Assembly (NCBI GenBank): GCA_030672465.1
Contig: DAOVGJ010000264.1
Coordinates: forward strand, 1-5,718
Direction of reading: 5' to 3'
Length of the DNA stretch: 5,718 nt
DNA from: Pseudomonadota bacterium
Lineage (GTDB): Bacteria > Desulfobacterota > BSN033 > WVXP01 > G020346125
Below the pieces are notes generated by a model. That model saw only the letters and a program-made list of their open reading frames with translations, was not told where the DNA came from and did no database searches. Made by a program: the position numbers and the translations under genes. Positions 1 to 5,718 of the stretch are shown here, in pieces (within the stretch, counting starts at the first letter, position 1; the number at the start of each line of letters is the position of its first letter).

Positions 1-839
1 CGGCCCTCCAGTTGGATATGACCAAGTTGGGTTTTAATGAAGAAGCCCTCGGAGAATTTCATGAAGCCATCCATAAGCCCGTGGGCATGGTGCTGGTAAC
101 TGGGCCAACGGGAAGCGGGAAGACAACCACCCTCTACTCCGGCCTCTCGGAATTGAATAAGGAGAAGGACAATATCATCACTGCTGAAGACCCCATCGAG
201 TTTAACTTCATGGGGATCAATCAAGTCCAGATGCACGAGGAAATTGGCCTTACCTTCGCCTCGTCGTTACGCTCTTTCCTACGACAAGATCCCGATATCA
301 TCATGGTGGGGGAAATTCGAGACTTCGAAACTGCCCAGATCGCCATCCAAGCCGCCCTTACAGGACATCTCGTTATGAGCACCGTCCACACCAACGACGC
401 CCCTGGAACCATCACCAGACTTATCGATATGGGGATAGAACCCTTCCTTATCACCTCAGCCGTCCTGCTCATCCTGGCCCAAAGGTTGGTACGGAAAGCG
501 TGCACGGAATGTAGAGAACCCATCAAAGCGAATCCAAAACTGCTCTTGGGGCTGGGTGTCCCTCGAGAGGAGATCGATGGCTTTACCGTTTATAAGGGGA
601 AGGGATGCTCCATATGCAGCAACACCGGCTATAAGGGGAGGATAGGCCTCTATGAGGTAATGCCCCTGCGGGATGAGTTGAAAGAACTCGTCCTGTCGAG
701 GGCCTCCACCATAGAAATCAAGAAGGAAGCCATACGGTTGGGAATGAAAACCCTCAGGATGGCCGGCATTACGAAAATCAAGGAGGGTATGACGACCATC
801 GAGGAAATCTTGAGAACCACCATGGATGATAGACGGTGA
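1..839 (+). CDS. pilB: PilB, type IV pilus extension ATPase (3' part; 5' end outside the window)
   Basis: This is the C-terminal half of the cytoplasmic hexameric ATPase that powers pilus assembly. The frame is open from base 3 with no start in view, so a TTG at 12 is an internal codon and not the real start. Counting residues from base 12, I see Walker A GPTGSGKTTT (31-40), the Asp box AEDPIEF (58-64), Walker B RQDPDIIMVGE (91-101) and the His box TGHLVMSTVHTNDA (117-130). A zinc-type tetracysteine motif follows: C164-x2-C167 and C199-x2-C202. This Cys4 module is typical of PilB/GspE assembly ATPases and absent from PilT, which separates the two paralogues here. PilB is normally about 570 residues, so roughly half is missing, including any N-terminal MshEN-type domain. 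The gene ends at TGA 837-839, 33 nt before pilT. GspE or MshE are alternatives by fold, but the pilT-pilC-pilS-pilR neighbours make PilB the clear choice. Confidence 0.96.
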   Translation, partial: ALQLDMTKLGFNEEALGEFHEAIHKPVGMVLVTGPTGSGKTTTLYSGLSELNKEKDNIITAEDPIEFNFMGINQVQMHEEIGLTFASSLRSFLRQDPDIIMVGEIRDFETAQIAIQAALTGHLVMSTVHTNDAPGTITRLIDMGIEPFLITSAVLLILAQRLVRKACTECREPIKANPKLLLGLGVPREEIDGFTVYKGKGCSICSNTGYKGRIGLYEVMPLRDELKELVLSRASTIEIKKEAIRLGMKTLRMAGITKIKEGMTTIEEILRTTMDDRR

Positions 840-858
840 GCATGAAGATTGATTCAAG

Positions 859-867
859 AGAGGGGTG
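859..867 (+). promoter_or_regulatory. Ribosome binding site for pilT
   Basis: The purine-rich stretch AGAGGGGTG holds an AGGGG core (861-865) that ends 7 nt before the ATG at 873, a good Shine-Dalgarno distance. It supports that ATG as the pilT start. It also overlaps the end of an 8-codon mini-ORF (842-868). Confidence 0.75.
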
Positions 868-872
868 AATAA

Positions 873-1982
873 ATGGAGGATCTACAGAAATTATTGGAGA
901 CGATGATCGAAAAGAGGGCATCGGATATCCATATAACCACGGGATCGCCACCCAGGTTGAGGATCGATGGAAAGCTCGTTGAATTCGGTTCGACCCCGCT
1001 TACCGCCTCCGATACGAAAAGGCTCTGCTATAGCGTCTTGGCCGACGCCCAGCGCCACCGATTCGAGGAGGAAAGCGAGTTGGACTTCTCCTTCGGCATT
1101 AAGGGGCTGAGTCGCTTTAGGGGAAATGTGTACATCCAACGGGGGGCAGTGGCTGGGGCTTTCAGGGCCATTCCCTATGAGATTCTGAGTTTTCAAGAAC
1201 TGGGAGTTCCGTCCCTCGTCAATGAGATGCTTAAAAAGCCTAAGGGGCTCATCTTGGTAACGGGACCGACGGGAACGGGAAAATCCACCACCTTGGCCTC
1301 GATGATAGATAAACTCAACAGCGAACGACACTCCCACATTATCACCATCGAGGATCCCATCGAGTACCTCCACCGCCATAAGAAGTCCATCGTCAATCAG
1401 CGGGAGATCAATACCGACACCAAGAGTTTCAGGGCAGCCTTAAAACACATCCTGAGGCAGGATCCGGATATCATCCTCATAGGCGAGATGCGGGACCTGG
1501 AGACCATCGAAACCGCATTAGTCGTCGCTGAAACCGGCCATCTCACCTTTGCCACCCTGCATACGAACTCCTGTGTAGAGACCATCAATCGGATTATTGA
1601 TGTCTTCCCACCGCATCAGCAATCACAAGTCAGGGCCCAGCTCTCCTTTGTCCTTGAGGGGGTGCTCACTCAACAGCTCCTTCCAAAGGCAAGGGAATCG
1701 GGGAGATGCCTGGCGGTTGAGATCATGATCCCCAACCCTGCTATACGGAACCTTATCCGCGAGGACAAAATCCATCAAATATACTCCCAAATGCAAATCG
1801 GGCAGGCAAAGTTCGGGATGCAGACCATGAACCAATCCCTCTTTTCCCTCTACCAGAGGGGGTTGATTACGTTAAATGATGCCATGGAGCGAAGCCATAA
1901 TTTGGACGAATTAATGGGGATGCTGAAGGCGACTGGACAGGTGATCGACAAGGCTGCGAGACAGGTCCAGAGACCGCATTAA
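873..1982 (+). CDS. pilT: PilT, type IV pilus retraction ATPase (PilT4-like)
   Basis: This 369-residue protein is the hexameric ATPase that powers pilus retraction at the cytoplasmic face of the inner membrane. Visible in order: the N-terminal PilT segment with ASDIHIT (16-22), Walker A GPTGTGKSTT (131-140), the Asp box TIEDPIE (158-164), Walker B LRQDPDIILIGE (194-205), the His box TGHLTFATLHTN (221-232), and the retraction-specific C-terminal motif AIRNLIRE (290-297). That last motif and the lack of a tetracysteine module mark it as PilT and not PilB. The stretch FATLHTNSC...TINRIIDVFPP and the segment after AIRNLIRE (EDKIHQIYSQMQ) resemble Geobacter PilT4 as I recall it; this subfamily call is from memory and not from an alignment. 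All ATPase motifs are intact, so it should be active. The ATG at 873 has a good Shine-Dalgarno and gives the expected N-terminus. It lies between pilB and pilC with 33-nt gaps on both sides and ends with TAA. Confidence 0.97.
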   Translation: MEDLQKLLETMIEKRASDIHITTGSPPRLRIDGKLVEFGSTPLTASDTKRLCYSVLADAQRHRFEEESELDFSFGIKGLSRFRGNVYIQRGAVAGAFRAIPYEILSFQELGVPSLVNEMLKKPKGLILVTGPTGTGKSTTLASMIDKLNSERHSHIITIEDPIEYLHRHKKSIVNQREINTDTKSFRAALKHILRQDPDIILIGEMRDLETIETALVVAETGHLTFATLHTNSCVETINRIIDVFPPHQQSQVRAQLSFVLEGVLTQQLLPKARESGRCLAVEIMIPNPAIRNLIREDKIHQIYSQMQIGQAKFGMQTMNQSLFSLYQRGLITLNDAMERSHNLDELMGMLKATGQVIDKAARQVQRPH

Positions 1983-2001
1983 GGTTAAGACCATACGATC
2001 T

Positions 2002-2009
2002 AAGGGGAG
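2002..2009 (+). promoter_or_regulatory. Ribosome binding site for pilC
   Basis: AAGGGGAG sits 6 nt upstream of the ATG at 2016, a canonical strength and distance. It is the clearest Shine-Dalgarno in the window and fixes the pilC start. The rest of the 33-nt gap between pilT and pilC shows no terminator-like hairpin followed by a T run. Confidence 0.8.
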
Positions 2010-2015
2010 CATACC

Positions 2016-3221
2016 ATGCCGAGATATAAATGGGAGGGGAAGACGCTCAGGGGAGAGAAGAGAAAGGGCGAGATGGAAGCCCCTGACGAAGGGAGCGTCA
2101 GGACTCACCTCAGGCAACAGAACGTGATTCCGACCAAGGTAGTGGCAAAGGGGAAGGAAGTCTCTTTCAGCCTTGGTAGACAAAAGGTTAAGAAGAAAGA
2201 CGTCGCCGTTTTCACCAGACAACTGGCTACCATGATCGACGCGGGCTTACCCCTTGTACAGTCCTTGGATATTCTCTCCATGCAGCAGGAAAGCAAAGCT
2301 TTTAAGGAAGTCATCAAGAATATCAAGGAAGATGTGGAAGGGGGTTCCACATTTGCGGGGGCGTTGAAAAAACATCCCAAGGTCTTCGACGAATTGTACA
2401 CGAACCTCGTTGTGGCCGGTGAAGAGGGGGGGATATTGGACAACGTCCTCAACAGGCTGGCCATTTATATCGAGAAGGCCGAGTCCCTGAAGAAGAAGAT
2501 CAAGTCGGCCATGGTTTACCCCTCCACCATTGTAGGGGTAGCCGTTATCGTGGTGGCTGTCCTGATGATCTTCGTCATACCCGTCTTTGCTAAGATCTTC
2601 TCCTCCATGGGGCACACCCTCCCCCTGCCTACTCTCATCGTCATCGGCATGAGCAATATTATGAAGAAATACTTCCTGTTGCTCATCGTTGCCCTTGTCA
2701 TCCTCGTTTTCATGCTCAGAAGGTATTACGCCACGGAGAAGGGCAAGTTGACCATCGATAGCCTCATCCTCAAACTTCCGGTATTCGGTACTCTATTCCG
2801 AAAGGTGGCCGTTGCCCGATTCTCGAGAACCCTTGCCACCTTGATCACGAGCGGGGTTCCCATCTTGGATGGCTTAACGATCACCTCGAAGACTGCGGGA
2901 AACAAACTGATCGAATACGCAATCATGAAGGCTCGGACAAGTATAAGCGAGGGAGAGACCATTGCCGAACCCCTGGCGAGGAGCGAGGTTTTCCCCCCCA
3001 TGGTCACCCAGATGATTGCCATTGGAGAATCCACGGGATCCCTCGATTCGATGCTAAGCAAGATCGCTGATTTCTACGAGGAAGAGGTCGATGTCGCCGT
3101 CGCCACCCTTACCTCCCTCCTAGAGCCATTATTAATGGTTTTTCTGGGAGTGACGGTTGGTGGAGTCGTCATCGCCATGTATTTGCCAATATTCAAAATA
3201 GCAACGGTGGGGGGCGGTTGA
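2016..3221 (+). CDS. pilC: PilC, type IV pilus inner-membrane platform protein
   Basis: This 401-residue protein, close to the usual length of about 400, is the polytopic inner-membrane platform of the pilus machine. It is thought to couple PilB and PilT motion to pilin insertion and removal. It has the classic duplicated T2SSF architecture. The first repeat starts at FTRQLATMIDAGLPL (66-80) and carries AGEEGG (134-139). The second starts at FSRTLATLITSGVPI (269-283) and carries IGESTG (336-341). Hydrophobic membrane segments lie at about 171-192, 219-235 and 367-389, giving the three-helix topology known for the family. The basic N-terminus (MPRYKWEGKTLRGEKRKGEM) is typical of PilC. Three homopolymer tracts lie in the gene: G7 at 2426-2432, C7 at 2993-2999 and G6 at 3209-3214. 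The frame is intact through all of them. The TGA stop (3219-3221) is in the same frame as the following pilS. GspF is the only fold alternative and the neighbours argue against it. Confidence 0.97.
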   Translation: MPRYKWEGKTLRGEKRKGEMEAPDEGSVRTHLRQQNVIPTKVVAKGKEVSFSLGRQKVKKKDVAVFTRQLATMIDAGLPLVQSLDILSMQQESKAFKEVIKNIKEDVEGGSTFAGALKKHPKVFDELYTNLVVAGEEGGILDNVLNRLAIYIEKAESLKKKIKSAMVYPSTIVGVAVIVVAVLMIFVIPVFAKIFSSMGHTLPLPTLIVIGMSNIMKKYFLLLIVALVILVFMLRRYYATEKGKLTIDSLILKLPVFGTLFRKVAVARFSRTLATLITSGVPILDGLTITSKTAGNKLIEYAIMKARTSISEGETIAEPLARSEVFPPMVTQMIAIGESTGSLDSMLSKIADFYEEEVDVAVATLTSLLEPLLMVFLGVTVGGVVIAMYLPIFKIATVGGG

Positions 3222-3225
3222 GGAA
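3220..3225 (+). promoter_or_regulatory. Ribosome binding site for pilS, overlapping the pilC stop
   Basis: GAGGAA overlaps the pilC TGA (3219-3221) and lies 2 nt before the TTG at 3228. Its GAGG core (3220-3223) is 4 nt from the TTG, which is short but usable. This placement suggests that ribosomes ending on pilC reinitiate on pilS. The rival start, ATG 3249, has only GGAG (3230-3233) at 15 nt, which is too far for a normal site. Confidence 0.5.
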
Positions 3226-3227
3226 CA

Positions 3228-4979
3228 TTGGAGACTCCCATAGCCATCATGGAAAACCATCGACGCCTCTCCGAATCGCGGGAGGATAGAATTAGGAAGC
3301 TGAAGGTGTTGATGATCTCCCGCGTGATCATCATTACCCTCCTTCTGAGCATCATCCTCTTCATCCAATTGAGAAAAGGGGTGGCCCTGTTCATCACCCC
3401 TAATAATCTCATCTACTACTTCATTGGCCTCACCTATCTCATCACCCTCACTTATGTCCCTTTTCTGAACAGGACGAAGAACGTTCAAAAATTCGCCTTC
3501 ATCCAACACATCGTGGACGTCTTCCTGATCACCCTGTTGATTTACCTAACGGGAGGGATAGAGAGTTTCTTCGTTATCGCTTACATCTTCTCCATTATCA
3601 GCGGAAGCATCATTCTCTATAAAAAGGGGGCCTATTTCATTACCTCCATAAGCAGCATCGCCTATGGGGCTTTCTTGGATTTAGAGTATTATGGCTTAAT
3701 CCATCCCATGTACAACAGCCTCTCCAGTGGGTATTACTACAGCGGTAGCTACGTACTTTACCGAATTTTCGTATACGTCCTGGCCTTCTTCGTCGTCGCC
3801 TTCTTGAGTAGCCACCTTGCGGAGGAACTCCGAAGAAAAAGGCATGAGTTGATCCAGAAGCAGGACGATTACGAAAAGCTGGAAGCTTTCAATCGGGATA
3901 TCGTTCAATCCCTGGACAGCGGACTGTTGACCATTGACTCCCATGGAGAGATTACCTCCTTCAATAAGACGGCCCAGAAAATCTTGGGGTTGAACTCCAA
4001 GGAGATGGAACGAGGCCATATCCAGCGGCTCTTTCCCGATATCGATGAAGCATTGTTCAGTATGGCTGAAAATTCCCCAAAGGCAAACACATACGAACGA
4101 TGTGAGACTACCTTTGTCGATAAGACCGGGAAAACCCTCTTCTTGGGTTTTTCCATCTCTCCCCTGAGGGATAATAACGACCAGGTGACCGGCAAGACCT
4201 TTATCTTTCAGGACATTACCAAATTTAAGGAAATGGAGGACCAAATCAAACGCTCCGATCGAATGGCGACCATCGGGGAGTTCGCGGCGGGCATCGCCCA
4301 TGAAATCCGAAATCCCCTCACCTCATTGAGCGGATCTATCCAAGTCCTAAAAGAGGAGTTGGAACTGAAGGGGGCGAATCGCCATCTCATGGATATTATC
4401 CTGAGGGAATCGGAGAGGCTCAATAATCTGATCACGGATTTCCTCCTTTTTGCCCAACCCCCCAGGATTAATAAGGAAAAGTTGGATATTGGTCAGGTCA
4501 TTGATGAAACACTTCAGTTATTTGAAAATTCTCCAGGCCATAATCGTGCCATTAAAATCGTCAAAGAGCTGAAAAGGGAGATTGTTCTCTTAGGCGAACC
4601 CCATCAATTAAAGCAATTGTTCTGGAATCTGTTTATCAATGCTGCCCAAATCATGCCAAATGGAGGGGAGTTACGGGTAAATCTCGAAACGGTCAACGCC
4701 GACCGGATCTCGAATCGATTGAAAGGGGCGAAAAAAGGGGAAACGATTCCCTTTGCAAAGATATCCATCTCAGATACCGGTGATGGCATTAAGCCAGGTG
4801 AAAAGGAGAAAATCTTCGAGCCCTTTTTCACGACGAAGGAGGGTGGAACCGGCTTGGGCCTGGCCATTGTCCATCGAATCGTGGAAAATCATGAGGGATT
4901 CATTTCCGTCAATAGTCAACGGAATAAGGGAACGACTTTTGATATTTTCCTGCCCACGGGAGGGGTTCTCAAATCTTAA
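3228..4979 (+). CDS. pilS: PilS, membrane sensor histidine kinase of the pilus regulon
   Basis: This is the sensor kinase partner of PilR, 583 residues from TTG 3228 or 576 from ATG 3249. About six hydrophobic segments (roughly 30-47, 62-80, 89-107, 112-131, 135-150, 176-195) form the PilS-type membrane sensor. A charged, probably coiled-coil linker follows (197-217), then a PAS domain beginning near FNRDIVQSLDSGLLTID (221-237), then HisKA with AHEIRNPL (357-364; phosphoacceptor H358, with E359 and N362 matching the ExxN phosphatase motif). The ATPase domain has the N box NLFINAAQ (467-474), G1 DTGDGI (516-521), F box FEPFFTTK (530-537) and G2 GGTGLGLAI (539-547). All catalytic boxes are intact. 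In Pseudomonas, PilS senses pilin in the membrane and tunes PilR; the same role here is inference. Two oddities: a polar stretch at 489-510 that lengthens the N-to-G1 spacing, and a tyrosine-rich loop at 152-175. The start choice is uncertain; the gene call is firm. The pilC stop is in frame 6 nt upstream, so no longer N-terminus is possible. Confidence 0.94.
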   Translation: METPIAIMENHRRLSESREDRIRKLKVLMISRVIIITLLLSIILFIQLRKGVALFITPNNLIYYFIGLTYLITLTYVPFLNRTKNVQKFAFIQHIVDVFLITLLIYLTGGIESFFVIAYIFSIISGSIILYKKGAYFITSISSIAYGAFLDLEYYGLIHPMYNSLSSGYYYSGSYVLYRIFVYVLAFFVVAFLSSHLAEELRRKRHELIQKQDDYEKLEAFNRDIVQSLDSGLLTIDSHGEITSFNKTAQKILGLNSKEMERGHIQRLFPDIDEALFSMAENSPKANTYERCETTFVDKTGKTLFLGFSISPLRDNNDQVTGKTFIFQDITKFKEMEDQIKRSDRMATIGEFAAGIAHEIRNPLTSLSGSIQVLKEELELKGANRHLMDIILRESERLNNLITDFLLFAQPPRINKEKLDIGQVIDETLQLFENSPGHNRAIKIVKELKREIVLLGEPHQLKQLFWNLFINAAQIMPNGGELRVNLETVNADRISNRLKGAKKGETIPFAKISISDTGDGIKPGEKEKIFEPFFTTKEGGTGLGLAIVHRIVENHEGFISVNSQRNKGTTFDIFLPTGGVLKS

Positions 4980-4994
4980 GCGCGGGATATCGGC

Positions 4995-5718
4995 ATGGAA
5001 AAAAACAAAATCTTGGTGGTCGACGATGAGCGAAGCATGAGGGAATTCCTCGGGATCATGCTCGCCAAAGAGGGTTATAGTGTGACTCAATGCCCGGATG
5101 GGGAGACGGTTTTGAGGCAGGTGGGGGAAGATATTTTCGACCTGGTCATCATGGATATCCGAATGCCCAAGATGGATGGAATCGCCGTTTTGGAGAGGAT
5201 AAAGGAGATCGCACCGGAGACCATCGTCATCATGATAACGGCTTACGCCTCCACTGATACCGCAGTTCGAGCCATGAAGAAAGGTGCCTATGATTATATT
5301 ACAAAGCCCTTCAAGATCGATGAGATTAAGCTCATTATCCGCAACGCCTTGGAAAAGAAGGCCCTGGAAAAGGAAAACATCCTGTTAAAACGTTTGGTCG
5401 AAACCAAATACAGTTTTGATAAGATCATCGGACAGGGCCCTAAGATGTTAGCCATTTACGAACTCATGGAGAAGGTATCATCAACCAAAACGAACATCCT
5501 CATTACCGGGGATAGCGGAACGGGAAAGGAATTGGTGGCCAAGGCTATCCATTTCAATAGTCCACGGAAGCAGAAGGCCTTCGTCACATTGAACTGCGGT
5601 GCCATTCCGGAAAATTTGCTGGAAAGCGAACTCTTTGGACACATGAAGGGGGCCTTTACTGGGGCGTTGTACAATAAGCGGGGCCTCTTCGAGGTGGCTG
5701 ATGGCGGGTCTATCTTGC
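4995..5718 (+). CDS. pilR: PilR, sigma-54-dependent response regulator (5' part; runs off the window end)
   Basis: This NtrC-family activator, phosphorylated by PilS, typically drives sigma-54 transcription of the pilin gene. The frame is open from ATG 4995 to the window end: 241 full codons of a protein usually about 450-480 residues. The receiver domain is complete, with acidic pocket D10-D11, phosphoacceptor D54 in VIMDIRMP, T82, and K104 in YITKPF. A charged helical linker (about 115-140) leads into the AAA+ domain, beginning near IIGQGPKM (144-151), with Walker A GDSGTGKE (172-179) and an intact GAFTGA loop (219-224), the sigma-54 contact motif. The visible part stops at ADGGSIL, just before Walker B, so the remaining ATPase and HTH domains are outside. 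The start is set by the in-frame pilS stop (TAA 4977-4979) and by the standard MEKNKILVVDDE start of receiver domains. The Shine-Dalgarno is weak (CGGGAT, 4982-4987), suggesting coupling to pilS translation. An A7 run spans codons 2-4. Its position next to pilS favours PilR over other NtrC-family members. Confidence 0.95.
   Translation, partial: MEKNKILVVDDERSMREFLGIMLAKEGYSVTQCPDGETVLRQVGEDIFDLVIMDIRMPKMDGIAVLERIKEIAPETIVIMITAYASTDTAVRAMKKGAYDYITKPFKIDEIKLIIRNALEKKALEKENILLKRLVETKYSFDKIIGQGPKMLAIYELMEKVSSTKTNILITGDSGTGKELVAKAIHFNSPRKQKAFVTLNCGAIPENLLESELFGHMKGAFTGALYNKRGLFEVADGGSIL

Noticed and set aside
221..857. Two overlapping - strand open frames opposite pilB (101 and 133 codons)
   Set aside because: They are shadows of the conserved Walker B, His-box and Cys4 coding region and have no convincing start site.
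115..1480. Similar DNA stretches in pilB and pilT around Walker A and Walker B
   Set aside because: They reflect conserved protein motifs of two paralogous ATPases and not a recent DNA repeat; flanking sequence is diverged.
2009..2019. Inverted repeat GCAT-ACC-ATGC spanning the pilC start codon
   Set aside because: Only four base pairs with a 3-nt loop, and the next pair (A-C) does not match, so it is too weak for a regulatory hairpin or terminator.
3696..4301. Long open frame on the - strand opposite pilS (about 200 codons)
   Set aside because: It lies wholly inside pilS, which has intact domains. Its translation shows no recognisable motif, and such antisense frames are common opposite biased codons.
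5000..5006. A_AAA_AAC slippery heptamer in the correct phase at pilR codons 2-4
   Set aside because: A -1 shift meets a stop about eight codons later, giving only a tiny peptide. No downstream stimulatory structure is evident, and A-rich second and third codons are common for efficient initiation.
4753..5040. + strand open frame of 95 codons bridging the end of pilS and the start of pilR
   Set aside because: It overlaps conserved kinase motifs (G1, F and G2 boxes) and the pilR receiver start in another frame, and its product has no family features.
5456..5674. - strand open frame of 72 codons opposite pilR
   Set aside because: It lies opposite the Walker A to GAFTGA part of pilR and is a shadow of that conserved frame.
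1..5718. Search for tRNA, rRNA, CRISPR, insertion sequence, attachment site, riboswitch or sigma-54 promoter
   Set aside because: Nothing met a reasonable standard. Coding sequence fills almost the whole window, gaps are at most 33 nt, and no -24/-12 pair with the right spacing was seen.

Overview
This window holds five genes, all on the + strand: the core of a type IV pilus (T4P) motor operon followed by its two-component regulatory pair. In order they are pilB (3' half only), pilT, pilC, pilS and pilR (5' part only). This order, with pilT between pilB and pilC and pilS-pilR directly after pilC, is the arrangement known from Geobacter-type and Myxococcus-type bacteria. The PilT resembles the Geobacter PilT4 lineage as I remember it. 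I infer a member of the old Deltaproteobacteria (Desulfobacterota/Myxococcota) or a close relative. Base composition looks moderate, roughly half G+C. No species can be named from sequence alone.

Layout: bases 1-839 encode the C-terminal ATPase half of PilB, the extension motor. After a 33-nt gap, pilT (873-1982) encodes the retraction motor. After another 33-nt gap, pilC (2016-3221) encodes the inner-membrane platform protein that both motors act on. Six nucleotides later pilS starts, probably at a TTG (3228-4979), and encodes a six-helix membrane sensor kinase with PAS, HisKA and HATPase domains. Fifteen nucleotides later pilR (4995 to the window end) encodes a sigma-54-dependent response regulator, visible through its receiver domain and into the AAA+ domain just past the GAFTGA loop. 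Its Walker B region and DNA-binding domain lie outside the window.

How the genes work together: PilB and PilT hexamers dock at PilC and drive pilin polymerisation and depolymerisation. PilS and PilR adjust transcription of the major pilin gene, which in this gene order is usually the next gene downstream. The tight spacing, single strand and lack of any convincing internal terminator or promoter indicate one co-transcribed operon with likely translational coupling at pilC-pilS and pilS-pilR.

No gap exceeds 33 nt, and I see no RNA gene, mobile element, CRISPR array or foreign insert. I looked for a novel system and did not find one. What remains worth checking is at the level of gene junctions, homopolymer tracts in pilC, and an apparent insertion and a tyrosine-rich loop in PilS.
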